Part shown: in pieces, positions 1-6,141 of the stretch | How the letters are laid out: every line of letters starts with the position of its first letter | Numbering within the stretch: the first letter of the stretch is position 1 | Origin: an uncultured Solirubrobacterales bacterium | GTDB taxonomy: Bacteria > Actinomycetota > Thermoleophilia > Solirubrobacterales > 70-9 | Direction of reading: 5' to 3' | DNA: 10,859 nucleotides | Assembly (NCBI GenBank): GCA_937910825.1 | Contig: CALEMO010000046.1 | Location: forward strand, 1 to 10,859 | Translations under genes and position numbers: made by a program | The notes under the pieces: generated by a model | Databases searched by the model: none | What the model was told of the DNA's origin: nothing | Seen by the model: the letters and a program-made list of their open reading frames with translations, nothing else

Positions 1-476
1 CCGCCATGTCCAGCTTCACCACGATCGGCCCCGGTCGCCTCGCAGAATGCGTCGAGCAGTTCGTCGCCGCCGCGCATCCAGCAGGAAATGTTGGTGCAGA
101 CGAGCACCTGGCTGGTTCCCGCCGGCTCCAGTCGGAGCAGGTCGTAGAAGCTCGCGACCGATTCAAGGTAGGCCGGGGTCACGCCCATGACCGCGGCAGC
201 CTGCAAAATACCCTGCGGGGTACACCAGCCGTAGTGGTGCTGGACGGCCCAGAGCGCGGGAATCGACGATGACTTGTGCAGACTGTCCTTCGAATCCTTG
301 TCCGGATAGCGGTCGACGATCTCCTCGATTTGCCGGCGCAATTCATCGGGACAGTTGACGTCGGCCAGCTCGGGGATCTCTTCAGGAACACCGAGTGGTT
401 CGCGGCCGGTCGTATTCGCTTCATCGACGGGAAGACCGAGGCCGACGAAGTCATCAAGTGGTGTGAACTTGTCCAT
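1..476 (-). CDS. nuoE: NADH-quinone oxidoreductase subunit E (partial, 3' end beyond window)
   Basis: This is the 24-kDa type subunit of complex I. It sits in the peripheral arm, carries a [2Fe-2S] cluster (N1a) on a thioredoxin-like fold, and works with NuoF in NADH oxidation. The window holds 158 residues from ATG at 476. The first pair of cluster cysteines is visible as CTNISC at residues 127-132 (Cys127 and Cys132), preceded by the typical helical domain with ASFYDLLRLEPAG at 108-120. The second cysteine pair lies outside the window. An N-terminal stretch of about 40 residues, rich in Pro and acidic residues, precedes the family core. The start lies 8 bases after the nuoD stop, and the AGGT overlapping that stop can serve as ribosome binding site. 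It is the fifth gene of the nuo operon, and nuoF is expected next outside the window. Identification is firm; the C-terminus cannot be judged. Confidence 0.93.
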   Translation of the reverse strand, partial: MDKFTPLDDFVGLGLPVDEANTTGREPLGVPEEIPELADVNCPDELRRQIEEIVDRYPDKDSKDSLHKSSSIPALWAVQHHYGWCTPQGILQAAAVMGVTPAYLESVASFYDLLRLEPAGTSQVLVCTNISCWMRGGDELLDAFCEATGADRGEAGHG

Positions 477-484
477 GGCCGCCG

Positions 485-1774
485 TTACCTGTCGATTCCG
501 CCGAGGATCGGGTCGAGCATGGCCAGGGTCTGGATCAGGTCGGCCACGTATTCGCCGATCGACATGTCCCTGAGCGACTGGAGGTTGACGAACGACGGCT
601 CTCGAAAATGGACCCGGGCGGGCTTCGAAGATCCGTCAGCGAGGATGAAACAGCCGAGCTCGCCGCGCGGCGACTCGACCGGGTTGTAGATCTCGCCGGG
701 GGCAACCCTGAAGCCTTCCGTCACCAGCTTGAAATGGTGGATCAGCGATTCCATCGAGGTCGAAAGCTCAGCCCTCGGTGGCAATACGTACTTGCGGTCG
801 TTCGCCAGCCACGGACCCTCAGGCATGCCGTCGAGGCATTGTTCGATGATCTTCAGCGACTCCCGCATTTCGGTCAGCCGGACGCGGTAGCGGTCGTAGC
901 CGTCACCGACCGTGCCGACCGGAACATCGAACTCGATCTCGGGATAGACGAGGTAGCCCTCTTCCTTGCGCAGGTCCCAGGCATCGCCCGAGGCGCGCAG
1001 CAGGGGTCCGGTGACACCCAGATCGAGCAGGCGCTGGCGTTCGACGATACCTACGCCCTTGGTTCGGTGGAGGAAAATCTCGTTGCGGTCAAGCAATGAT
1101 TCGTACTGGCCGATGCCGATTTTCATCGTTTCGATCAGCTCCCGGACCTTCTTTTCGAAGCCGGCGGGTATGTCTTCAGCCACGCCACCGATCTGGAAGT
1201 AGCGGGTATGCATGCGCTGCCCGGTCGACATCTCGAAGACGTCAAGGACCCGGTCGCGATCACGGAAGCAATAGAAGTAGACGCCCATCGCGCCGAGGTC
1301 AAGTGCGCTCGTTCCGAGCCAGACGAGATGGGAATGGAGGCGGTTCAGCTCGAGGTGAAGCACCCTCAGGTACTGCGCTCGACGGGGAATCTCGAGGCCG
1401 ACCAGCTTCTCGACTGCGCCGACGTAAGACTCCATGTTCGAGAAGTAGCCGAGGTAGTCCATGCGCTCGACGAACGGAATGACCTTCCAGTAGTTCATGG
1501 TCTCGCAGGACTTCTCGATCCCGGTGTGGACGTAGCCGACCACCGGCTTCAGGTCCTTGACCACCTCGCCTTCGAGGTCGACGATCAACCGCAGCACGCC
1601 GTGAGTCGCCGGATGGTGCGGACCCATGTTGACGGTCATCATTTCCTGCTCCGGAGCGAGCTCTACCGAAGCACCCGGCAGCCTCTCCTCGAGCGTCGAC
1701 TTGAGGTCGGAGACAGTCACTTCTTCGTCGCGCAGCGCTTCTTCCACCGGACTCAAGCCTTCGGGCGGGGGCAT
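485..1774 (-). CDS. nuoD: NADH-quinone oxidoreductase subunit D
   Basis: This is the 49-kDa type subunit of complex I. With NuoB it forms the quinone-binding chamber at the junction of the peripheral and membrane arms. The protein is 429 residues from ATG at 1774, normal for the family. Visible signatures are NMGPHHPATHG (49-59, containing the quinone-site histidine, about His58), GYVHTGIEK (80-88), RMDYL with the quinone-site tyrosine (about Tyr107), ESPRGELG toward the C-terminus, and the terminal DPILGGIDR. Start choice: the nuoC stop and this ATG overlap as TAATG. A GTG at 1783, three codons upstream in frame, is an alternative giving 432 residues. A GGTGG lies 5 bases upstream of the ATG. 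About 45 residues of acidic N-terminal extension precede the conserved core. The gene is flanked tightly by nuoC and nuoE. Confidence 0.97.
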   Translation of the reverse strand: MPPPEGLSPVEEALRDEEVTVSDLKSTLEERLPGASVELAPEQEMMTVNMGPHHPATHGVLRLIVDLEGEVVKDLKPVVGYVHTGIEKSCETMNYWKVIPFVERMDYLGYFSNMESYVGAVEKLVGLEIPRRAQYLRVLHLELNRLHSHLVWLGTSALDLGAMGVYFYCFRDRDRVLDVFEMSTGQRMHTRYFQIGGVAEDIPAGFEKKVRELIETMKIGIGQYESLLDRNEIFLHRTKGVGIVERQRLLDLGVTGPLLRASGDAWDLRKEEGYLVYPEIEFDVPVGTVGDGYDRYRVRLTEMRESLKIIEQCLDGMPEGPWLANDRKYVLPPRAELSTSMESLIHHFKLVTEGFRVAPGEIYNPVESPRGELGCFILADGSSKPARVHFREPSFVNLQSLRDMSIGEYVADLIQTLAMLDPILGGIDR

Positions 1775-2418
1775 TATTGCCACCAGCCCGGGTTGCTGAC
1801 TTCGTCCTTGGTGAAAATGACGGGCTCGCCGCCGACCGGGAAGTCGCGCCTCTGCGGCCAGCCGACATAGTCCTCGGGCATCAGGATCCGGCGCAGGTCC
1901 GGATGGCCATCGAAGTGGATGCCGAAGAAGTCGAAGACTTCGCGTTCCTGGAAGTCGGCGGTCGGATAGAGGTGAACGCAGGAGTCGATGCGAGGCATCT
2001 CGACTCCTTCGGGGCTTAACGCCGTGGGGACCGGCGCATCGGTCCCGTTGGCGGATGGATCGGGTGTCGCACTCGGAGCCGTAGTCCCGGCGGAGACTGT
2101 GACACCCGATTCGTCCGCAGCAGCTGGGTCAGCCAGGAGGGCCTTTATCCTCAGCCGTTCGTACCTCTCGCGGTTGAGCAGTTCGTAGTGCACGGCAAAT
2201 CGGGGGGTATTTGGCAGGTAGTCAACGCCGTGAACTGAATCGAGGAAGGTGTATTCCTGGCCCGGCGTATCTTTCAGCCAGCCGAGCACGGCAAGGATCT
2301 TGGTTGAATCGACGATCAGCGCGGCCTGCTCGCGATCGAAACTCGTATCGATGACCGCCCCCGGCTCGCTCCGGTTGATTTCGGCCAGGATCAGCTCAAG
2401 TCCCGGAGCATCAGGCAC
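1774..2418 (-). CDS. nuoC: NADH-quinone oxidoreductase subunit C
   Basis: This is the 30-kDa type subunit of complex I, a peripheral-arm protein that packs against NuoD. The frame is open far upstream, but those residues are antigenic noise of nuoB in another frame. I chose GTG at 2418, preceded by a G-run (GGGGGG) 6 bases upstream and overlapping the nuoB stop by 8 bases. This gives 214 residues. An ATG at 2508 would force a 98-base overlap with nuoB and adds only a basic, Pro-rich segment. The conserved part shows [10 protein letters not shown] (58-67), then [17 protein letters not shown] (151-167) and [14 protein letters not shown] (171-184), the family signature. Between these lies an unusual low-complexity segment (about residues 97-140) rich in Ala, Thr, Ser and Pro. 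The gene ends in TAATG with nuoD. Identification is firm; the start is moderately sure. Confidence 0.94.
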   Translation of the reverse strand: MPDAPGLELILAEINRSEPGAVIDTSFDREQAALIVDSTKILAVLGWLKDTPGQEYTFLDSVHGVDYLPNTPRFAVHYELLNRERYERLRIKALLADPAAADESGVTVSAGTTAPSATPDPSANGTDAPVPTALSPEGVEMPRIDSCVHLYPTADFQEREVFDFFGIHFDGHPDLRRILMPEDYVGWPQRRDFPVGGEPVIFTKDEVSNPGWWQ

Positions 2419-3142
2419 CAAGGACCCCCCGGGCTTTTTCGTAGGCCTCGTTGGCCTCTTCAGAAGGCTTTGAGCCGGGTCCGCCGCGGGCCCATTCTTC
2501 TGTGCCATGAGCGTTGTAGCGCGAGCGCCAACCCTGCTCGGGATTTCCACGGATCTTTTCCTGAAGCTTGTTGAAGGCGTAGATAAGGGCCTCGGGACGT
2601 GGCGGGCAGCCAGGCACGTGAACGTCCACAGGCATGAACTTATCGGCGCCCTGAACGACCGCATAGTTTGAGAACATGCCGCCGCTCGATGAGCAGGCAC
2701 CCATCGAGATCGCCCATTTCGGCTCGAGCATCTGGTCGTAGATCCGGCGAATGACCGGGGCCATCTTGATCGAGACTCGTCCGGAGAGGATGAGCAGATC
2801 CGCCTGTCGTGGTGACGCGCGAAAAGCCTCGGCACCGAAGCGGGCGATGTCGTAACGCGGGGATACGGTCGACATCATTTCGATCGCGCAACAGGCGAGA
2901 CCGAACGTGGCCGGGAAGATTGAGTGCGAACGAGCGACGTTGAGTAGTTTCTCCAGGCTGGTCGTGGCGACGCGCTCTTCAACGTAGGCGTCGAGGTCGG
3001 CCCCTTCGAGATCACCGCGCAGCAAGTCACGGGCACGAAGCTGCCTGGCCCTGAGGTCCTCGGGCGAGTTCGGCTGTTCAACGGGTGAGTGGACCCTGAG
3101 CTTCTGGCGTTCTATCTCCAATCCAGTGCCCCCTTGCGCCAT
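2411..3142 (-). CDS. nuoB: NADH-quinone oxidoreductase subunit B
   Basis: This is the PSST-type subunit of complex I. It holds cluster N2, the [4Fe-4S] cluster that passes electrons to quinone. The four ligands are visible: adjacent Cys84-Cys85 in [10 protein letters not shown], Cys150 in [10 protein letters not shown], and Cys179 in VPGCPPRPE. From ATG at 3142 the protein is 243 residues, slightly long. The first 60 residues are a charged extension not needed for the fold, and there is also an acidic and glycine-rich tail after about residue 200. Start choice is open: the ATG at 3142 overlaps nuoA by 31 bases and has no clear ribosome binding site. A TTG at 3121 overlaps by 10 bases and has AAGGGGG seven bases upstream, so it may be the real start (236 residues). 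The end overlaps nuoC by 8 bases. Confidence 0.96.
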   Translation of the reverse strand: MAQGGTGLEIERQKLRVHSPVEQPNSPEDLRARQLRARDLLRGDLEGADLDAYVEERVATTSLEKLLNVARSHSIFPATFGLACCAIEMMSTVSPRYDIARFGAEAFRASPRQADLLILSGRVSIKMAPVIRRIYDQMLEPKWAISMGACSSSGGMFSNYAVVQGADKFMPVDVHVPGCPPRPEALIYAFNKLQEKIRGNPEQGWRSRYNAHGTEEWARGGPGSKPSEEANEAYEKARGVLGA

Positions 3143-3492
3143 ACGTAGACGAGCGCGACGAAAAGCAGCGCTACGAAGACAATGACCTCGACCAGTACGA
3201 AGATCGAGTCGGCCGAGTTGAGGATCGCGCCCACCGGATAGAGGAAGACGACTTCAATATCGAAAAGGATGAAGAGCATGGCGACCAGGTAGAAACTGAC
3301 GCCGAAGCGAAATGTCTTCGAGATTTCGGAGGGCAGCCCGCACTCGTACGGATCGGCCTGACGCAGGCCGGCGCTGGTGGTCGGATCTTTGAGGCGCTTC
3401 GGTCCGAGGACCAGGTTCAGGGTCGCGAAAGACACGCCCATAAGGATGCCCAGGGCGGCGAAAACTAGAACTGGCAGGTACTGGTGAAGAAT
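3112..3492 (-). CDS. nuoA: NADH-quinone oxidoreductase subunit A, probable ATT start
   Basis: This is the small membrane subunit of complex I with three transmembrane helices, next to the quinone chamber. Family signatures are DPYECG (about residues 47-52) and [20 protein letters not shown] (67-86), with a third helix near 97-117. The first ATG in frame (3441) gives only 109 residues and cuts the first helix in half, with no good ribosome binding site. Reading upstream, the frame continues as [15 protein letters not shown], a typical NuoA N-terminus. The frame has no ATG, GTG or TTG before the TAA that closes it upstream. ATT at 3490-3492 is preceded by AAGGA at a 5-base spacing and gives 126 residues, the usual family length. 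A CTG at 3477 is a weaker option. The family is certain; the start is inference. It is the first gene of the nuo operon and ends inside nuoB. Confidence 0.88.
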   Translation of the reverse strand: MLHQYLPVLVFAALGILMGVSFATLNLVLGPKRLKDPTTSAGLRQADPYECGLPSEISKTFRFGVSFYLVAMLFILFDIEVVFLYPVGAILNSADSIFVLVEVIVFVALLFVALVYVWRKGALDWR

Positions 3493-3497
3493 CGGAT

Positions 3498-3502
3498 TCC
3501 TT
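3498..3502 (-). promoter_or_regulatory. Ribosome binding site that supports an ATT start of nuoA
   Basis: AAGGA on the minus strand stands 5 bases before ATT at 3492. It is the only good Shine-Dalgarno match upstream of nuoA. Its position fits the ATT codon, not the ATG at 3441, which is more than 50 bases further on. Confidence 0.5.
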
Positions 3503-3533
3503 ACTGGGGACTTAGGCTGTGACTTCTCAAGGG

Positions 3534-3539
3534 TTTATA
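3534..3539 (-). promoter_or_regulatory. Candidate -10 element of the nuo operon
   Basis: TATAAA on the minus strand lies about 42 bases before the proposed nuoA start, in the AT-rich gap between the divergent genes. I see no convincing -35 box at the usual spacing, so this is only a candidate. It would give a leader of roughly 35 bases carrying the AAGGA site. Confidence 0.3.
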
Positions 3540-3556
3540 CACGTAGTCTCACCGAC

Positions 3557-3598
3557 TTTGTATCGAGTTGCTACATAGTGATTTTTCGCATATACAAA
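3557..3598. repeat. Inverted repeat TTTGTAT / ATACAAA in the divergent gap
   Basis: TTTGTAT at 3557-3563 and its exact complement ATACAAA at 3592-3598 stand 28 bases apart. The right arm overlaps the candidate -10 box of the plus-strand gene and the left arm lies just upstream of its -35 box. The arrangement could be a pair of operator half-sites 35 bases apart centre to centre. In an AT-rich stretch a 7-base match may also be chance. Confidence 0.3.
3568..3596 (+). promoter_or_regulatory. Candidate sigma-70-type promoter of the four-helix membrane protein gene
   Basis: TTGCTA (3568-3573) and TATACA (3591-3596) are separated by exactly 17 bases, each matching four of six consensus positions. 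Transcription would start near 3603, leaving a leader of about 28 bases. Within that leader CCCG-CTAGA-CGGG (3611-3623) can form a small hairpin that covers part of the GGGA ribosome binding site. Confidence 0.42.
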
Positions 3599-3630
3599 CC
3601 GAAATCCGACCCCGCTAGACGGGATTGAAT

Positions 3631-4068
3631 ATGTCCGGGCTCTACTTGGCCCTGGGTCTCGTTGTATTCGCGCTGAATCTGGCGGCTGCAGCGCTCGGTG
3701 GTCTCGCCTGGCAGGCAAACAGGCTCTCGATGACCTTCTGGTACCTGCTGCGTATCGCTCAGGTCGCAACGATCATCTTCGTGATCTTCGAATGTGTCCT
3801 CTACGCCGCCGGGCACCGCTCGGAAGACGGGCTCCACTACCTGTACGTATTCCTGCCGATCATCGCTTCACTATTCGCGGAAGCAATGCGCGGTGCGTCG
3901 GCCAGCCAGGAGCTCGGCGAGACCGATTTCGAATCGCTTTCAGAGGAGCGTCAGCAGAAAGTCGGCCTGGCGATCGTCCACCGGGAGACCGGTGTCATGT
4001 CCGTCGGAGCCTTCGTCGTCGCCTTCCTGATCTGGCGGGCTCTGTCGACAACCGGCGGAATGTTCTAG
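3631..4068 (+). CDS. Four-helix membrane protein of unknown function
   Basis: I do not recognise this 145-residue protein. Four hydrophobic stretches are visible: residues 4-26, 36-59, 68-86 and 121-138. A charged loop of about 30 residues lies between helices 3 and 4 and contains an acidic, Glu-rich part (ELGETDFESLSEERQQK, 94-110). There are no cysteine pairs, heme motifs or known catalytic signatures; Cys55 is the only cysteine. The start is ATG at 3631 with GGGA seven bases upstream; a TTG two codons earlier is less likely. It diverges from nuoA across a 138-base gap, so it may share regulation with complex I, but nothing shows that it takes part in it. Its 3' end overlaps antisense with a minus-strand gene by 129 bases. 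Codon use is like that of its neighbours. Confidence 0.78.
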   Translation: MSGLYLALGLVVFALNLAAAALGGLAWQANRLSMTFWYLLRIAQVATIIFVIFECVLYAAGHRSEDGLHYLYVFLPIIASLFAEAMRGASASQELGETDFESLSEERQQKVGLAIVHRETGVMSVGAFVVAFLIWRALSTTGGMF

Positions 4069-4314
4069 GGCAAGCTCTCCGTCGATCACCCGCAGGGTGC
4101 GGAACCGCCTCCGGTTCAGGTTGCGGAGCTCGATCCAGGCTCTGACCAGGAGTCCGAAAAGGAGCGCGACGATCAGCACGCCGAGCATTTCCCATACCCC
4201 ACCGGCGACCAAGGCGATCAGCATCGCGAGGAAGGCCGGCGCGACAAAGAACCGGACGAACTGCCGGCGCCGCTTCGCCTGGAGGTCCCAGTCGATCGTC
4301 CGCTCCCAGATCAC
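3940..4314 (-). CDS. Small two-helix membrane protein, hypothetical
   Basis: This is an unrecognised protein of 124 residues. Two hydrophobic segments (about 19-40 and 42-60) follow a basic, aromatic N-terminus (KRRRQF at 14-19) and precede a basic segment (NLNRRRFRTLR, 66-76). The pattern suggests a hairpin anchored by positive charge on the cytoplasmic side. The start is GTG at 4314 with AAGG four bases upstream. The last 42 residues (from about 83) are acidic and lie antisense to the four-helix gene, so that part is less certain: either the two genes overlap at their ends or the real product ends earlier through a frame change. It is the last member of the flavin reductase-phzF run, 60 bases after phzF with a hairpin between. 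The hydrophobic pattern and high-GC third positions outside the overlap favour a real gene. Confidence 0.55.
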   Translation of the reverse strand: MIWERTIDWDLQAKRRRQFVRFFVAPAFLAMLIALVAGGVWEMLGVLIVALLFGLLVRAWIELRNLNRRRFRTLRVIDGELALEHSAGCRQSPPDQEGDDEGSDGHDTGLPVDDRQADFLLTLL

Positions 4315-4346
4315 GCGACCTTGACTGACATCTGCCGAGACGCTTT

Positions 4347-4376
4347 GAGCCTGCTGGCCGTCGGCGGCCAGCGCTC
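4347..4376 (-). terminator. Strong hairpin directly after phzF
   Basis: GCTGGCCG (4353-4360) pairs with CGGCCAGC (4365-4372) around a TCGG loop. Outside a 2-base bulge, GAGC (4347-4350) pairs with GCTC (4373-4376). The hairpin starts within the phzF stop codon. There is no T-run on either side, so it is not a classic intrinsic terminator. It could weaken read-through into the downstream small membrane gene or protect the phzF mRNA end. Confidence 0.42.
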
Positions 4377-5235
4377 AGTCAGGCAGATGAACGACGCCCT
4401 CGCTCAGCAGGACGACGTTGCCACCCACCCGGGGCTGCCCGTCGACCATGCTGGCGTCGAGACGGCTGGGTCGGCCCATGTCCTCCCCCTGCCGAACCAC
4501 GATCGAGGAGATGTCGAGGCAATCCTGGAGATATGCAACCAGCGGCCCCGCCGCCGATCCGGTTGCCGGATCCTCAACTCCCGCCAGGTCTTGCGCGAAA
4601 CAGCGGGCGTGGACCGTTTTGGACCCACGTTCATGCACGAAGGCGTAGGTGTTGAGAGCCGGCCGGCTTTCTATCCGGTGAAGCGCATCGAAATCAGGCC
4701 GGCAACTGGCGAGCGCCTCGCGATCCGCGACCGGCAGCAGCAGGGCCGGCAATCCGGTTGAAACGAGCTGGGCACTCAGGTGAGGATCCATCTGCTCGGC
4801 GGACAGACCAAGAATCGCGGCCGTTTGTTCAGCCGACCAGGTCTGGCCAAATTCGGCGAGCGGCTGCCTGATCGCCGCGTACCACTGCCCGTCCTGGTTC
4901 TCGACTTCGACTTCCTGGAGCCCCACCTGGGTCTGCTGAACGAAATTCGCCGACGTCATCCCGCGATCGATCGCCACCGCCACCGCAGTTCCGAGCGACG
5001 GGTGTCCGGCGAAGGGGATTTCGTCGCTGACCGTCCAGATGCGATTCCGGTAGTCGGCACCGGACTGGTCTGCTGTCTGCACGAATGTGGACTCGGAAAG
5101 GCCAACCTCGCGGGCAAAAGCCAGCATGGTTTCAGCCGATACGGAATCAGCTTCGAGGACCACCGCCAGGCCGTTTCCCTCAAGTGGTTGCTCGGTAAAG
5201 ACGTCGAGCCAGAAAAAGGGGCGCCGGTCGCTCAT
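4375..5235 (-). CDS. PhzF family isomerase/epimerase
   Basis: This 286-residue protein has the two-domain PhzF (diaminopimelate epimerase-like) fold by motif. Visible are DVFTEQPLEGNG (11-22), the catalytic glutamate region LSESTFV with Glu48, IPFAGHPSLGTA (73-84), EDPATGSAAGP (221-231) and QGEDMGRPSRL (249-259). Known PhzF enzymes isomerise dihydro-hydroxyanthranilate in phenazine formation, but most genomic homologues have unknown substrates. No other phenazine gene is visible, so a phenazine role is not supported. The usual GNP in the first motif is GNG here. The ATG at 5235 overlaps the stop of the flavin reductase as ATGA, so the two are translationally coupled and probably act together or are at least expressed together. 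Length is normal for the family and the ends look complete. Confidence 0.9.
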   Translation of the reverse strand: MSDRRPFFWLDVFTEQPLEGNGLAVVLEADSVSAETMLAFAREVGLSESTFVQTADQSGADYRNRIWTVSDEIPFAGHPSLGTAVAVAIDRGMTSANFVQQTQVGLQEVEVENQDGQWYAAIRQPLAEFGQTWSAEQTAAILGLSAEQMDPHLSAQLVSTGLPALLLPVADREALASCRPDFDALHRIESRPALNTYAFVHERGSKTVHARCFAQDLAGVEDPATGSAAGPLVAYLQDCLDISSIVVRQGEDMGRPSRLDASMVDGQPRVGGNVVLLSEGVVHLPD

Positions 5236-5720
5236 TGCTCGTCCGGATCCAGAGCCCGGAACAGGCCTCCGTGGTAGACCAGCGGCTCGCCGGGCTGGGC
5301 TTCTACTTCGAGCACGTTGCCGGTCAGGATCACGTGGTCGCCGCCGCCGATCACTTCCTGAAGGTCACAGACGATGTGGGCCGGACACCCTTCGATGACC
5401 GCTACGTCAAGGTGCCTTCGCCAGCGGACCGACTGCCACTTCTCGTCCTGCCCGGCCTTGCTCGCAAAGACTTCTGCCGCTTCACGCTGGTCCAAACCGA
5501 GCACGTTGATTCCGAACCGTCCTGCAAGCTTCACCGCGGCAAGGGTGCGTGAGCCGAGGTCCAGACAGACCAGCATCATCATCGGGTCGAGCGACAGGGA
5601 ACAGACCGCCGATGCGGTTGCGCCGGCCGGTCCGGAGGCCGAAAATGAGCTGACCACGGTCACCCCGGTGGGTAGTAACCCAACCACTTGACGGAACTCT
5701 TGTTTATCCGGGACGGCCAT
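5232..5720 (-). CDS. Flavin reductase domain protein (FMN-binding split-barrel)
   Basis: This protein of 162 residues belongs to the flavin reductase-like family, the reductase partner of two-component flavin monooxygenases that makes FMNH2 or FADH2 from NAD(P)H. Signatures are FRQVVGLLPTGVTVVSS (9-25), GATASAVCSLSLDP (33-46), SRTLAAVKLAGRFGINVL (57-74), GDHVILTGNV (127-136) and LVYHGGLFRAL (147-157). The frame is open further upstream to 5936, but that part is antisense to the cytochrome gene and lacks family features, so I start at ATG 5720. GGAG lies only one base upstream, and a candidate -10 box stands about 13 bases before the ATG, so a very short leader is possible. No monooxygenase gene is visible nearby; the coupled partner is the PhzF-type enzyme. 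Confidence 0.9.
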   Translation of the reverse strand: MAVPDKQEFRQVVGLLPTGVTVVSSFSASGPAGATASAVCSLSLDPMMMLVCLDLGSRTLAAVKLAGRFGINVLGLDQREAAEVFASKAGQDEKWQSVRWRRHLDVAVIEGCPAHIVCDLQEVIGGGDHVILTGNVLEVEAQPGEPLVYHGGLFRALDPDEQ

Positions 5721-5736
5721 TCTCCGCCGCAGACAA

Positions 5737-5742
5737 TATGAT
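5737..5742 (+). promoter_or_regulatory. Candidate -10 element giving a leaderless cytochrome transcript
   Basis: TATGAT matches five of six -10 consensus bases. A start of transcription 7-10 bases downstream would fall on or just before the GTG at 5752, so the message would be almost leaderless, which suits the lack of a ribosome binding site there. No good -35 box is visible. On the minus strand TATTGT (5733-5738) overlaps it and could serve the flavin reductase gene. Confidence 0.35.
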
Positions 5743-5751
5743 GCCATCGCT

Positions 5752-6123
5752 GTGCGTGCCGCATTGATCACAACCCTCGCCCTTGCCGCCGCCGTCGGCC
5801 TTTCGGCCTGCGGCTTTGGCGCAAACGGAATCCAGGTTTCCGAGAACGAGCCCGAGTACCAAGGGGCCGAGCTGTTTTCGGCCAGATGCGCTGGTTGCCA
5901 CACCCTCACCCCCGCCGGTGCCGAAGGCACTGGCAATCGCGGAACCCGCGTCCAGGGGCCGAATCTCGACCAGCGCGTGGAGACCTTCGAATCAGCGCTC
6001 TTTGCAATTCAAAACGGTGGTTACTCCGGCGCAATCATGCCGCAGAACATCGTGGTCGGTGATGAAGCCGAGGCGGTAGCCCGCTTCGTCGCGAAATACG
6101 CCGGCGGCGACGCCGGCGACTGA
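5752..6123 (+). CDS. Cytochrome c lipoprotein, single heme
   Basis: This small extracytoplasmic electron carrier has 123 residues. The N-terminus is a lipoprotein signal: Arg2, a hydrophobic stretch (4-18) and the lipobox LSAC with Cys20 as lipidation site. A single heme c site CAGCH is at 46-50. The likely axial methionine is Met96 in SGAIMPQN, with the family-type C-terminal helix VARFVAKYAGG. This makes it a class I cytochrome c anchored to the outer face of the membrane. The partner oxidase or reductase cannot be told from the window; linking it to the nuo operon 2 kb away would be speculation. The start is GTG at 5752. ATG triplets at 5738 and 5741 are out of frame. No ribosome binding site is seen; a leaderless transcript is possible. 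serS follows after 18 bases. Confidence 0.9.
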   Translation: MRAALITTLALAAAVGLSACGFGANGIQVSENEPEYQGAELFSARCAGCHTLTPAGAEGTGNRGTRVQGPNLDQRVETFESALFAIQNGGYSGAIMPQNIVVGDEAEAVARFVAKYAGGDAGD

Positions 6124-6141
6124 TCGCCCTTCCCGCCCGCA

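Noticed and set aside
1208..1870. Long plus-strand open frame opposite nuoD and nuoC
   Set aside because: It lies wholly antisense to two well-supported nuo genes, resembles no family, and is explained by GC-rich third positions.
2419..2835. Upstream extension of the nuoC frame to 353 residues
   Set aside because: The extra residues are Arg/Ser-rich noise within nuoB and do not resemble NuoC; the GTG at 2418 fits operon spacing and family length.
4321..4761. Plus-strand open frame opposite phzF
   Set aside because: The minus strand carries all PhzF motifs here; the plus frame has no family likeness and contains the complement of the EDPATGSA region.
4375..5720. Phenazine biosynthesis cluster
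   Set aside because: Only a PhzF-type enzyme and a flavin reductase are present. PhzF-like proteins are widespread with unknown substrates, and no other phz gene is visible.
5721..5936. Upstream extension of the flavin reductase frame
   Set aside because: It is antisense to the cytochrome signal peptide and heme region, and the family core begins at the ATG at 5720.
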